Shown piece by piece: positions 9,930-18,370 of a stretch of 64,000 bases of DNA. The DNA is from Spirosoma linguale DSM 74 (GTDB lineage Bacteria; Bacteroidota; Bacteroidia; Cytophagales; Spirosomataceae): positions 1,846,001 through 1,910,000 of the forward strand of contig CP001769.1 of the NCBI GenBank assembly GCA_000024525.1, in the 5' to 3' direction. Below the pieces are notes generated by a model that worked only from the letters and a program-made list of their open reading frames with translations, was not told the origin of the DNA and made no database searches. Within the stretch, counting starts at the first letter, position 1, and each line of letters begins with the position of its first letter. A program made the translations under genes and the position numbers.

Positions 9930-10451
9930 TTAGACCTCGAAAAATACGGTTTCCTGCTCACCCTGCATGTATATATCGAACAGATAACCGGTCGAGGTTT
10001 TATGAGCAATGAGCGTTTGACGTCGTTCGGCTGGGACCAGATTCAAGACCGGGTCCGATTCATTGGCGACTGCTTCGTCGGAGAAGTACAGCCGGGTGTA
10101 GGAATGAATTGGTTGGCCGCGCATGAACACGATGACCGACAGGTGAGGTGCCTGCCCATCTACAGGACCGGGTTTGAGCGCGTGGAAAACAAAGCGGTTC
10201 TGGGTGTCAGTACCCGTCCCCATCCGGCCGAATAGCTTGTTATGGGCGTCCCATATCTCAATCAGCGCATCGGGAATTATGACGCCCTCACCATCGAAGA
10301 CGTTTCCGGTAATCGTGATGGCGTTCGGTTCATCGAGTGGATTTACCAACTGATTTTCCACCAGGCTTTTGAAATCATACCCGTATTGCTCCGGCGTCAG
10401 TCCGTACGCGAAATAAGGGCCAACGGTTTGTGAAGGTGTTTGTAGTGGCAT
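9930..10451 (-). CDS. pcaG: Protocatechuate 3,4-dioxygenase, alpha subunit
   Basis: 173 residues. This is the non-iron-binding subunit of the intradiol dioxygenase that opens protocatechuate to 3-carboxy-cis,cis-muconate. The N-terminus TPSQTVGPYFAYGL is typical of PcaG; the intradiol core ITGNVFDGEGVIIPDALIE (about 47-65) follows. The region that carries His ligands in the beta subunit reads PHLSVIVFMRG here, without the paired histidines, as expected for alpha. It lies 11 bp downstream of pcaH, and the two products assemble together. Confidence 0.94.
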   Translation of the reverse strand: MPLQTPSQTVGPYFAYGLTPEQYGYDFKSLVENQLVNPLDEPNAITITGNVFDGEGVIIPDALIEIWDAHNKLFGRMGTGTDTQNRFVFHALKPGPVDGQAPHLSVIVFMRGQPIHSYTRLYFSDEAVANESDPVLNLVPAERRQTLIAHKTSTGYLFDIYMQGEQETVFFEV

Positions 10452-10462
10452 GGCGTCGATGA

Positions 10463-11170
10463 TTAAGCCGTTTCAAATGGTGTTGAGTTGTGCCCTCTCA
10501 GCACAAAATCGAACCGGTAGCCCAGGGCGAAATGGGGTTCGGTAACGCTCAGGTCGAACTGCGAAATCAACAACTCCCGGCCTTTGGGGGGAACGCCCAG
10601 AAAGACCGGGTCATACTCCAGCAGCGGGTCGCCGGGAAAGTACATCTGCGTAACCAGACGCGTCGTGATATTCGGGCCGAACAGCGAAAAGTGAATGTGG
10701 TTGGGCCGCCAGGCGTTGTAATGGTTGCCCCACGGATACGCCCCCGGCTTTATGGTATAAAACCGGTAGTGCCCGTCGGCATCGGTTAGTACGCGGCCCG
10801 TTCCCAGAAAATTAGGGTCAATGGGTGCGTCGTGCTGGTCAACTTTATGCACGTACCGACCCGCCGAATTGGCCTGCCAGATCTCGATCAGCGTGTGCGG
10901 AATGGGACGCCCGTTTTCGTCCATGACCTTACCATGCACAATGATCCGTTCGCCCAGAGGTTCGCCGTTTCGAACGGAATTTTTCGTCAGATCATGATCA
11001 AGCGGACCGACATGGGCTTCCCCGAAAACCGGACCGGTCAGCTCCGAAAGCGACTGTTTAATAACAATCAGCGGTTTTGACGGTGCCCTTAGCACCGTTG
11101 ATTTGTACTCCGGGGACAGATAAGGCGGGTGTACCTCCCGATCGAAGTGATTGTAGATAAGTTCGCTCAT
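10463..11170 (-). CDS. pcaH: Protocatechuate 3,4-dioxygenase, beta subunit (iron-binding)
   Basis: 235 residues. It carries the non-heme Fe(III) centre of the intradiol dioxygenase. The four ligands can be placed by family alignment: Tyr106 (SAGRYVHK), Tyr145 (PGAYPWGN), His158 and His160 (RPNHIHFSLFG). The core IVHGKVMDENGRPIPHTLIE precedes them. It is the first gene of the minus-strand pca operon and is divergent from an AraC-family regulator starting at 11314. The 143-bp gap contains a TAnnTTTG promoter element and an inverted repeat. Confidence 0.95.
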   Translation of the reverse strand: MSELIYNHFDREVHPPYLSPEYKSTVLRAPSKPLIVIKQSLSELTGPVFGEAHVGPLDHDLTKNSVRNGEPLGERIIVHGKVMDENGRPIPHTLIEIWQANSAGRYVHKVDQHDAPIDPNFLGTGRVLTDADGHYRFYTIKPGAYPWGNHYNAWRPNHIHFSLFGPNITTRLVTQMYFPGDPLLEYDPVFLGVPPKGRELLISQFDLSVTEPHFALGYRFDFVLRGHNSTPFETA

Positions 11171-11220
11171 GCCGAACGTATAGCTGGTTAAGGAATTCGT
11201 TTAGCAAAGCTATCGGCATG
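11168..11220. promoter_or_regulatory. pcaH promoter region: TAnnTTTG element and bulged inverted repeat
   Basis: On the minus strand TAGCTTTG at 11212-11205 fits the Bacteroidota -7 consensus TAnnTTTG and lies about 35 bases before the pcaH ATG; no clear -33 TTTG was found at the usual distance. An inverted repeat overlaps it: CATGCCGA plus TAGCT at 11168-11185 (split by five bases ACGTA) against AGCTATCGGCATG at 11208-11220. It could be an operator for the divergent AraC regulator. Function is inferred. Confidence 0.5.
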
Positions 11221-11313
11221 GTCATAAAATATCTTGGATTAATAAAAATATGACTTGTGCAAATCGAACATTACATTCAATTTTAAGCCTTTATTTAGCT
11301 ATTTTAAACATAG

Positions 11314-12195
11314 ATGTCAATTCGTCTCCGCAATTTTGAAGGTTTGTACGGCGATAATCACCATCCGTTTACCGACGGGTTCATCCATCATGAGTTACTG
11401 GAAGTCCGCAGTCAACTCTACGACTGGGACATCGACGAGCATCTGCATACTGATTTAATCCAACTGTTCTTTTTTACGTCGGGCGATGGCGTGCTTGTGT
11501 CGGAACTGCGACGAATTACGCTTACGCCCCCCTGCATGTTGCTGATTCCGACCAATACGCTGCACGGATTTGCCTTTCAGTCGAATATGGTTGGGGAAGT
11601 TTTTACCATTGCCGAGCAGTCGCTGGATGGCTTTTCGAAGTTGATACCGACCGTTTTTCTGGAGATAAACCAGTTGAGTCAATATCCGCTTGATGGACTT
11701 ACCGACGAGTTCGACACGCTGCAATGGATTAAGAATCAACTAATCCGGGAGCTGAATGACGACAGGCCTGAGAAAAAAGCGCAGCTCCATTCGTTGCTTC
11801 AACTGCTATTAATCAGCCTGTACCGAATGCGGCAGGAGTCAGCCATTGTGGGGGCCGTGTCAACGAATCGTACGCTTCAGTATTTCAACGCGTTTCAGAA
11901 GCTTATCCGCCAGTCAATTCATGAACTTAAAACGATACAGGAATATGCCGCTGCGTTAAACATCACTGCCGTTCACCTCAACCGAATCTGCCAGTCTGTC
12001 GTCAAAAAATCGGCCCTGCAAATCGTTCACGACAACCTCACCAACGAAGCAAAGAAGTACCTGCTCAACACGACGTATTCGTTGTCCGAAATATCGTATG
12101 TGCTGAGCTTCAAAGATCCCGCCTATTTTTCGAGGCTCTTCAAAAAACAAACCGGACTTTCACCCGGTCAGTTTCGGAAGTTGGGGAAGATGTAG
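11314..12195 (+). CDS. AraC-family transcriptional regulator, likely controls the pca/pob operon
   Basis: 293 residues. The N-terminal half (about 20-110) looks like a cupin effector-binding domain (DWDIDEHLHTDLIQLFFF, then PPCMLLIPTNTLHGFAF). The C-terminal hundred residues form the double helix-turn-helix AraC domain: EYAAALNITAVHLNRICQ (first HTH) and the signature SLSEISYVLSFKDPAYFSRL followed by FKKQTGLSPGQFR. PobR-type AraC regulators with a cupin respond to 4-hydroxybenzoate in Gram-negative bacteria. Being divergent from pcaH with a 143-bp shared region supports control of that operon, but the effector is not known from sequence. Confidence 0.88.
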   Translation: MSIRLRNFEGLYGDNHHPFTDGFIHHELLEVRSQLYDWDIDEHLHTDLIQLFFFTSGDGVLVSELRRITLTPPCMLLIPTNTLHGFAFQSNMVGEVFTIAEQSLDGFSKLIPTVFLEINQLSQYPLDGLTDEFDTLQWIKNQLIRELNDDRPEKKAQLHSLLQLLLISLYRMRQESAIVGAVSTNRTLQYFNAFQKLIRQSIHELKTIQEYAAALNITAVHLNRICQSVVKKSALQIVHDNLTNEAKKYLLNTTYSLSEISYVLSFKDPAYFSRLFKKQTGLSPGQFRKLGKM

Positions 12196-12288
12196 CACAA
12201 TCTCTTCCTGTCCCAAGTCTGCTAATGTAATGGCTGAGAAGAAGATATGCCGTCTTGAAATCTATTTTGAAATACTTCAGTTATATTC

Positions 12289-12885
12289 ATGAAAAATTTC
12301 AGATTTTTTATGGTAACGCCATCTGTTAAATCGTCCGGACTGGGCTGGGGATTTTCTACTGTGGATATAATCGTGCAGGCCCGTCAGAAGCTACCCCGCA
12401 GTCGTGTCGATGATGTTGCGGTTTTAGGTGGCCTGACCAAAAAGCAGATGGCCCTTGTGCTGGGCGTTACGGAGCGGAATCTCTACAATCAGCACCAGGG
12501 AGAGTTGTCAGTTCCGCTTTCTGAACGACTGTTATTATTGGAGAAATTGTTTCAGCATGGCCTGGAGGTCTTTGACGGCCACCGCGAGGGTTTTTATACC
12601 TGGCTTCGTACCCCTCTTGCCGAGCTGGCTACGCCCGAAGTAGGTTTTGCGGCCCCGTCATCAACCTATATTCCCCGGCCAATAGCCGAGATGGGTACCA
12701 CACAGGGTCCTGTCGATCTGGCATCGGCAGCGCAGGCACGTCGGGTGCGACTGGCAAACGAGAACCTGTCCGCTCTGGAGTCTACGCCGTCCTATCCAAC
12801 GCCATTATCGTTACTCGACACCATAACCGGATGCAAGCTGGTCGATAATGTCTTTACCCGCATCGAAGCCGGGGTATTTAGTTAA
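12289..12885 (+). CDS. Xre/MbcA/ParS-family antitoxin (DUF2384), with an unusual internal insertion
   Basis: 198 residues. The N-terminal part (about 45-75) is an Xre-like HTH (LTKKQMALVLGVTERNLYN). The C-terminal part carries the ParS/MbcA toxin-binding signature PLSLLDTITGCKLVDN...RIEAGVFS (171-198). It pairs with the RES-domain toxin gene 23 bp downstream and should neutralise it and repress the operon. Odd: in family members the WL-x-TP segment (here WLRTPL, 105-110) is followed within a few residues by the P-L-LLDT motif; here about 55 residues separate them. A second ATG at 12313 (Met9) could be the true start. Confidence 0.85.
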   Translation: MKNFRFFMVTPSVKSSGLGWGFSTVDIIVQARQKLPRSRVDDVAVLGGLTKKQMALVLGVTERNLYNQHQGELSVPLSERLLLLEKLFQHGLEVFDGHREGFYTWLRTPLAELATPEVGFAAPSSTYIPRPIAEMGTTQGPVDLASAAQARRVRLANENLSALESTPSYPTPLSLLDTITGCKLVDNVFTRIEAGVFS

Positions 12886-12908
12886 ATCTGATCTAACAGG
12901 TAACGGGT

Positions 12909-13385
12909 TTGGACGTTTATCGCATTTTAAAGGAGCCTTATTGGGATGACCCTTTATCGGTGATCGGGGCCGAAATTGCTGGTGGTCGGTGGAACCCACC
13001 GGGTACAGGTATTCTGTATACGGCTACTTCGCCAGCCCTTGCCTTGCTGGAAACCCTGGTTCACTTCCCTAAAATCTCCTACAATCAACTGCCTTCGTTA
13101 CGGGTTTTCACTCTGCAAATTCCAGACGGTCAGGTTCGCTGGATTGATCCCAACCTGCTGCCTGATGAGTGGGCCTACCCAACAGCCTTGCCCCTGACGC
13201 AGTCAATCTTTGGGGAGTGGCTGCAAAATCCGGTTGATCTTGCTATCGGTGTGCCGTCGGTCGTGATGGATATCTCCTACAATGTACTGTTGCACCCGAA
13301 GCATCCCCTATATCAAACCATCAGTATTTCAAACAGCCAGGAATTGATTCTCGACCAACGCTTATGGAGCGGTCCAAGCCTCTGA
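12909..13385 (+). CDS. RES-domain toxin (NAD+-degrading type)
   Basis: 158 residues, the normal length. RES toxins degrade NAD+ and halt growth. The family landmarks are visible: an Arg early in VYRI, the GGRWNPPGTGILYTA stretch (26-40), a Glu in ALLETLVHFP (about 48-57) and the Ser in GVPSVV (about 116-121), corresponding to the R-E-S residues that name the family. The start codon is TTG at 12909, chosen because no ATG exists before the conserved N-terminal region and it leaves 23 bp after the antitoxin stop. It forms a bicistronic toxin-antitoxin module with the ParS-type gene. Confidence 0.88.
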   Translation: MDVYRILKEPYWDDPLSVIGAEIAGGRWNPPGTGILYTATSPALALLETLVHFPKISYNQLPSLRVFTLQIPDGQVRWIDPNLLPDEWAYPTALPLTQSIFGEWLQNPVDLAIGVPSVVMDISYNVLLHPKHPLYQTISISNSQELILDQRLWSGPSL

Positions 13386-13476
13386 TTGTCTGCCTAATTC
13401 GCTTCTGCACCAATCCGCTCAAGTATTGATTTAGTTGACTGTCAGTTGATTAAATGACTTGCCCTGACTCTGTTAA

Positions 13477-14601
13477 TTAAATCGGCTGGGCCAGTTCCTG
13501 AAGGGTTCTGCCTACCAGGGCATGCCGATCTCCATCGACAACACCAGTCATTTCCCACTTGCCGATTTGCTCGGAACGCTCGCAAACGGCCTTGCAACGC
13601 TCGTAGCGACGGCGCATGAATTGCTCGAATTTGGCTTCCAGCGGGGCGTCTTTGCTTAGTTCGTCGGCCAGAACCAACGCGTCTTCTACCGAAATACCAG
13701 CTCCCTGCCCCATGTGGGGCGTGGTCGAGTGGGCCGCATCGCCAATCAGAATCACCCGACCTTTGTGCCATTTCTCAGGGATAAACACGACCTGCATTGG
13801 ACGGTAAACCACGCCTGCACCATCGGTGATTTGCTCTTTCAGCGCTGCCACGGGTCCCGTGAAACCGTCCAGCCGAATGCGCATCTGTTCGGCCAGTTCG
13901 TTTTCTTCGTAGCGGGGTCTATCCGGTTCAAACGAGGTAACGTACATGTACATCAGCTCATCGGAAAGCGGACAAAGACCAGCCGCCAGTCCTTTGGGAC
14001 CGATATAGTTCGTTAAATCTTCTACCTGCCGCCTGAAGTTATACCGCCAGACGGCCTGACCGGTGAAATGAGGTTTGACATCGGGAAATACCAGCGAACG
14101 TACTTTGGAAAACGTACCATCAGCCCCCACGACAACATCGTACTCACCCGTTGTTCCATCGGTAAAACTGACCAACACACCCGTTTCGGTTTCGGTATAA
14201 CTAGCAAGCGTCACCCCCAGCCGAACGGGAACACCAGCCGCCAGCACGGTCGACACCAGCACTTTATGCAGCGCAATTCGGGCAATTCCGCAGTTGGGTG
14301 GGTATTCGGGGCCAGCCAGCCGCGCACTTGGATGTACAATTTTATGACCGTTGGGCAGGTAAACGATTGAATTCTCGAAAGGGTAGGCCTGATCCAGAAA
14401 TTTGTCGAGGATACCCAACTGGTGCATGGCCCGGATTACGTTGCTTTGGATAATGATGCCCACGCCATAAACGGTCCATTCTTCTTTGAGTTCAACAATC
14501 TCGGCCTCAATACCGCGCTGACTCAGGCCAATGGCGAGCGATAGACCGGCAATACCACCGCCCACAATCAGGACGCGCTTGGTTTTCGTTTGAGTAGACA
14601 T
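13477..14601 (-). CDS. FAD-dependent aromatic monooxygenase (salicylate/6-hydroxynicotinate hydroxylase type)
   Basis: 374 residues. Single-component flavin hydroxylase: FAD-binding GGGIAGLSLA (14-23), DG motif in VVGADGTFSKVRS (about 156-168) and GDAAHSTTPHMGQGAG near residue 292. Such enzymes add a hydroxyl to an activated ring, often preparing a catechol-like product for ring cleavage. It ends a minus-strand gene set with a dioxygenase, a C-C hydrolase, a FAH-family hydrolase and a cyclase-family hydrolase, so it probably prepares that pathway's ring-cleavage substrate. The C-terminus is convergent with the RES toxin gene, 91 bp away. Substrate unknown. Confidence 0.88.
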   Translation of the reverse strand: MSTQTKTKRVLIVGGGIAGLSLAIGLSQRGIEAEIVELKEEWTVYGVGIIIQSNVIRAMHQLGILDKFLDQAYPFENSIVYLPNGHKIVHPSARLAGPEYPPNCGIARIALHKVLVSTVLAAGVPVRLGVTLASYTETETGVLVSFTDGTTGEYDVVVGADGTFSKVRSLVFPDVKPHFTGQAVWRYNFRRQVEDLTNYIGPKGLAAGLCPLSDELMYMYVTSFEPDRPRYEENELAEQMRIRLDGFTGPVAALKEQITDGAGVVYRPMQVVFIPEKWHKGRVILIGDAAHSTTPHMGQGAGISVEDALVLADELSKDAPLEAKFEQFMRRRYERCKAVCERSEQIGKWEMTGVVDGDRHALVGRTLQELAQPI

Positions 14602-14630
14602 AGAAAAGGGTTAGTATCGGTTGCAGGTAT

Positions 14631-15398
14631 TTACGGTTCATCGACGAAGGCCACGGCGCGGGTCCAGCCTCCGCTTCCGCCTTCGATCTTTATAGGGAAG
14701 CACGACACTTTGAACCCAAATGGAGGCAACTGGTCCAGATTCGCGAGCTTTTCAATTTGGCAATACTCTTTCTCCCGGCCGACGTAGTGCGCGGCCCAGA
14801 TAACCCCTTCGCGCGGGTTGCGGTGATATTCGGCGATCTGAGTAAACAGCGGTGGGTCCCAGCCCCAGCCATCGGTACCCATTACCCGAATACCCTGGTC
14901 GATGAGCCAGTGAGTCGCTTCGGCCGAGGCTCCGACATGGATACGAACATAATCGTCCTGGTGCAGTCGCTTGTCGGCATCGCAGCGGATCAGGACAATA
15001 TCGAACGGTTTGAGCGTGTAGCCTATATTGGCCAATTTCTCTTTTACATCGTCAACCGTGAAGCAATAGGCGTCGGGTTTGTCGGTGAAGTCGAGCACGA
15101 CACCATCGTGGTAAAACCAGTCCAGCGGCATCTGTTCGATGGTGCGGGCAGGTTTCCCCGCCGTTGTCGGGAAGTAATGCCATGGCGCATCGACGTGCGT
15201 ACCGGCATGACCCGTCAGCGTGATGACCTCACCGGCCAGGGCATTTCCTTCCATAAAAAGATCGTCGGCCTGTAAGCCACCCAGCAGCTTCGGTCCCATA
15301 TTCTGCGCCCCTTCCTTGTGGTTCTCGTAGGCAATGGAAAAGGGTAACGGCTCTTTTATAGCGGGTGAGATCGTCACCGAAAGGTCAATTAGTTTCAT
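14631..15398 (-). CDS. Cyclase-family metal hydrolase (kynurenine-formamidase-like, PF04199)
   Basis: 255 residues. The family metal-binding signature HAGTHVDAPWH is at residues 64-74, with His64, His68 and Asp70 as likely ligands; a second conserved region is VLIRCDAD with later GTDGWGWD. Members hydrolyse amide, ester or lactone bonds (kynurenine formamidase, isatin hydrolase, polyketide cyclase-like). It lies between the FAD monooxygenase (29 bp) and the FAH-family gene (51 bp). Inference: it hydrolyses an intermediate of the same aromatic pathway. Confidence 0.87.
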   Translation of the reverse strand: MKLIDLSVTISPAIKEPLPFSIAYENHKEGAQNMGPKLLGGLQADDLFMEGNALAGEVITLTGHAGTHVDAPWHYFPTTAGKPARTIEQMPLDWFYHDGVVLDFTDKPDAYCFTVDDVKEKLANIGYTLKPFDIVLIRCDADKRLHQDDYVRIHVGASAEATHWLIDQGIRVMGTDGWGWDPPLFTQIAEYHRNPREGVIWAAHYVGREKEYCQIEKLANLDQLPPFGFKVSCFPIKIEGGSGGWTRAVAFVDEP

Positions 15399-15449
15399 GC
15401 GGTTCGCGGAGTAATACCGTTGATTATTTCCTGACTGGCATCTACCTGA

Positions 15450-16358
15450 TCAGATTACCATGTTTTTCAGAATACCGATGCCTTCAATCTCGAATTCCAC
15501 TTCGTCGCCGGGTTCCAGCGGCCGGTGAGCCGTGAAGTTGGTCTCGATCAAGCTGCCCCAACCGACAGTGCCCGAACCAAGTATATCGCCGGGGTACAGC
15601 GTCACGCCATTCTCCGACGCCCGTTCGATCATCTGCCCGAAGGTGTAGTGTATGGTTTTGAAGTTCCCGTCGCAGATAAGTTGCCCGTTGATTTTGGACG
15701 TCATGCGAAGGTCGAAGCGGTCGTTGATGGTTCGGTACCGGTTCAGTTCGTCTTTGGTGACGATACAAGGCCCGATGGTATTGGCGAAATCTTTGCCTTT
15801 ATGCGGTCCCAGCGGCACACCCATCTCTTTCCCCTGAATGTCGCGAGCCGACCAGTCGTTGAAAATGGTATAGCCAAAAATATAGTCATCGGCGTCTTCG
15901 GCTTTAATATCTGCGCCTTGTTTACCGATGATGCAGGCCATCTCCAGCTCATAATCCAGCTTTCGGCACAAGGGTGGCCGGGCAATAGCCTGACCTGTGC
16001 CTGAAATGGCCTGGTGGTTGGTGAAATAGAAAATGGGCATCTCGTACCAGACCGGGGCTACCGCATGACCGAACGTTTTACCGGCATTGAGCATGTGCTG
16101 TTCAAAGGCTACATAATCCCGGAAAGAGCGCGGGTTGGGCAGCGGAGCCAGCAGTGTTACCTCCGCCAGTTCGTAATCCGGCCGGGCATCCAGTAATCCA
16201 TTCAGGATTGGGGCACAGTGTTCATACTGGTCGATAAGCGTTAGCATATCGCTGGGCAGTTGTCCATTGCTGGCTTTAGCCAGGTCAACAATGCCGGTTT
16301 CCGTAAGCAAACCGGTCTTTTGTTCCCCGGCGGTGGTTTTGAACGTTACAAGTTTCAT
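15450..16358 (-). CDS. Fumarylacetoacetate hydrolase family protein
   Basis: 302 residues. FAH-family enzymes cleave C-C bonds in beta-diketone-like acids, hydrate or decarboxylate meta-cleavage products, using Mg/Mn. The metal-binding pattern is seen in KLDYELEMACIIG (about 132-144), the Asp in IFNDWSARD, and GPCIVT; a C-terminal GSGTVGWG precedes the end. The N-terminal part (MKLVTFKTTAGEQKTGLL) is the short accessory domain of larger family members. In meta-cleavage pathways such enzymes act after the extradiol dioxygenase, which fits the dioxygenase gene at 18371. The start of this gene faces xisH across an 82-bp gap. Confidence 0.88.
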   Translation of the reverse strand: MKLVTFKTTAGEQKTGLLTETGIVDLAKASNGQLPSDMLTLIDQYEHCAPILNGLLDARPDYELAEVTLLAPLPNPRSFRDYVAFEQHMLNAGKTFGHAVAPVWYEMPIFYFTNHQAISGTGQAIARPPLCRKLDYELEMACIIGKQGADIKAEDADDYIFGYTIFNDWSARDIQGKEMGVPLGPHKGKDFANTIGPCIVTKDELNRYRTINDRFDLRMTSKINGQLICDGNFKTIHYTFGQMIERASENGVTLYPGDILGSGTVGWGSLIETNFTAHRPLEPGDEVEFEIEGIGILKNMVI

Positions 16359-16395
16359 GCGGTTCTAGGGTCCATGCAGACCGGAATCTTTTCAG

Positions 16396-16403
16396 TATTT
16401 TTG
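16396..16403 (+). promoter_or_regulatory. TAnnTTTG -7 promoter element for xisHI
   Basis: TATTTTTG fits the Bacteroidota -7 consensus and lies 37 bases upstream of the xisH ATG. No convincing -33 TTTG was found. Confidence 0.45.
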
Positions 16404-16440
16404 GGTGAAATCAATAACCCGCCGGATTGACCGTTAATCA

Positions 16441-16857
16441 ATGGCAAAAGACATTTTTCACGAAGCCGTCAAAGTAGCGTTGCAGAAAGAAGGCTGGACG
16501 ATTACGCACGATCCATTGATGCTGGAAGCATTCGGCACGCAGATCTATGTTGATCTAGGTGCTGAGCAAGTCATTGCTGCTCAACGGAATACCGAGTTGA
16601 TTGCCGTTGAGATAAAAAGTTTTCTGGGCAATTCTTATGTGTACGATTTTTATCAGGCCTTGGGGCAATACGTAGCTTACCTACGCGCCCTAAAACTCAG
16701 TGAGCCAGAACGAACATTAATTTTAGCTGTTCCGTTGAAAGCGTACAAAGGGTTCTTTACTAAGCCCGACGTACAAGCATCGCTCCGTGATTTCAACCTG
16801 AACATATTGGTTTACGACAACAAAAAAGAAATCATAGTCCATTGGTTTTACGTTTAA
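16441..16857 (+). CDS. xisH: XisH-family endonuclease-like protein
   Basis: 138 residues, the usual length. XisH was named for control of fdxN-element excision in heterocystous cyanobacteria, and the family has a PD-(D/E)XK nuclease-like fold. The acidic core can be placed: Asp38 in YVDLGAE and Glu57-x-Lys59 in AVEIKSF. It is followed after eight bases by xisI, the usual partner. The pair is on the plus strand within an otherwise minus-strand catabolic gene set, which suggests insertion. Its role outside cyanobacteria is not established. Confidence 0.9.
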   Translation: MAKDIFHEAVKVALQKEGWTITHDPLMLEAFGTQIYVDLGAEQVIAAQRNTELIAVEIKSFLGNSYVYDFYQALGQYVAYLRALKLSEPERTLILAVPLKAYKGFFTKPDVQASLRDFNLNILVYDNKKEIIVHWFYV

Positions 16858-16865
16858 ATCACCCT

Positions 16866-17213
16866 ATGAACAACAAGATTGAAACGCACCAGCAAATCGT
16901 GATGTCAATTCTCAATGAATATGCTGCTATCAAACCAGCTCATGTACTGGATGTTGACAATCAAGTTATTGCTGATTATCACAATAATCACTTTCAATTA
17001 GTCCGGTTGGGATGGGATGAAGAAGAGGACTTCATTTATCATCTTATATTCCATTTTGACATTAAGCCTGATGGTAAAGTATGGATACAGGCCAACTGGA
17101 CTGACATTGACATTGCTACTGAGCTAATGGAGCGTGGGGTCGAAAAGTCAGACATTGTTATCGGTTTTCAACCCCCGTCCCACCGCCAGTACACAGGTTA
17201 TGCCGTGGCCTGA
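16866..17213 (+). CDS. xisI: XisI-family protein, partner of XisH
   Basis: 115 residues from the ATG at 16866; an upstream ATG at 16842 lies inside xisH and adds residues not typical of the family. XisI proteins are about 110 residues with a conserved core seen here as DEEEDFIYHLIFHFDIKPDGK-like sequence (about 46-66), then GKVWIQANWTD and the C-terminal IVIGFQPPSHRQYTGYAVA. It ends 16 bases inside the convergent hydrolase gene, so the two 3' ends overlap. Confidence 0.9.
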   Translation: MNNKIETHQQIVMSILNEYAAIKPAHVLDVDNQVIADYHNNHFQLVRLGWDEEEDFIYHLIFHFDIKPDGKVWIQANWTDIDIATELMERGVEKSDIVIGFQPPSHRQYTGYAVA

Positions 17214-18352
17214 TTTTTTTCACTACTACCAGCTGCGACAGCGATAGTGCCCATCTTCTCTTCCAGCCAGTCGAACATGGGGTCAGCTTTGGTGAAGTTG
17301 TCGATGTGGCAGTGTGCCGAACCAGTTCCTTCCTTCGACACAATATTCATGGCTTTCTCGCAGGTCAGGGCTTCGTACAGCTTGTAGGCGTTCTCGACGG
17401 TGTTCTGCCGGTCGTCTTCGCCGTGTGAGATGTAGGTGGGCATACTGATTTTGTCGGCAACGCCTTCCAGCGTGAAATTCCGGAGTTTTTCGCGGGCTTC
17501 GTCCATATCGGTCGAGCCGGTGATGTGCATCATGACGCCCGCCAGCGGGTGGTTGTCGGGGCGGTTTTTCCAGATGTCGTAATAACTCCAGACCGCTCCC
17601 CAGATGCAGCAAACCTTAAATCGGGACTCGAACGCAGCCGACCGGGCCGCCATGTAGCCACCCATCGAAACGGCCATGATGCCAATTCGATTCGGGTCGA
17701 CGGGTAGGTTAGCCAGTGCCCAGTCGAAGGCAACGGTGGCGGGTACTTCGTAATCGTAACGAGTCAGCATGTTGCGCAGCCGCAGCGAACCACCCTGTCC
17801 CGGCCCATCGAGCACGAGCAGCGAAATGCCCCGCTCTTCGAGTTTCTGCCAGGGACCGAAATAGAGTTCTTCAGCAGTCGAGTCCAGCCCCCCGAACATA
17901 ATCATCAGTGGGCTGTTGGCGTCCGCGTTGGCAGGCTGTAGAAAATAGCCCGTCATCTCCGACCCTTCAAAGGGCACGCTGACAATTTGGGGCGGATTCC
18001 GAAGCAGGGCAGCGCCTTTCTGAAACGCATGGACCGATTGCAGATAGCCCGGTACCTTACGAGGGTCGGTCGGTTTAAGAAAAAACTCCGATGTCCGCAG
18101 GTAATTGGATGCCCGGAGGTATGCCTGCCTTGCCGTTACGATATGCCCGGCAGCTTCAGCTTTTTCGGCTACGGCCAGGGCTTCGTGCCCGGCCCGCGAC
18201 CAGCTTTCGTTAAAACTTTTGAAATCACCGGCGGTAATTCGGCTGGCGGCTTCGATGCATTCAAAAAATTCACCGCCCCCGAAATGACTTTGCGTAAGTG
18301 CCCGGTTAAGCTGGTAGGAGAACATGTAGTGCTCCGGATAATAATGCCACAT
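17198..18352 (-). CDS. Alpha/beta hydrolase, 2,6-dihydroxypseudooxynicotine hydrolase-like
   Basis: 384 residues. An all-helical N-terminal domain (about 1-125) is followed by an alpha/beta hydrolase domain with nucleophile elbow AVSMGGYMA (Ser229), an Asp in ISHGEDDRQN and a His in GSAHCH. This two-domain layout matches C-C-bond hydrolases related to 2,6-dihydroxypseudooxynicotine hydrolase and FrsA/YafA-type proteins, which cleave a side chain next to a dihydroxylated ring. It lies 18 bp downstream of the dioxygenase gene. Its 3' end overlaps xisI by 16 bases on the opposite strand. Substrate is not readable from sequence. Confidence 0.82.
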   Translation of the reverse strand: MWHYYPEHYMFSYQLNRALTQSHFGGGEFFECIEAASRITAGDFKSFNESWSRAGHEALAVAEKAEAAGHIVTARQAYLRASNYLRTSEFFLKPTDPRKVPGYLQSVHAFQKGAALLRNPPQIVSVPFEGSEMTGYFLQPANADANSPLMIMFGGLDSTAEELYFGPWQKLEERGISLLVLDGPGQGGSLRLRNMLTRYDYEVPATVAFDWALANLPVDPNRIGIMAVSMGGYMAARSAAFESRFKVCCIWGAVWSYYDIWKNRPDNHPLAGVMMHITGSTDMDEAREKLRNFTLEGVADKISMPTYISHGEDDRQNTVENAYKLYEALTCEKAMNIVSKEGTGSAHCHIDNFTKADPMFDWLEEKMGTIAVAAGSSEKNQATA

Positions 18353-18370
18353 AGAATGTTGGAATGTTGC

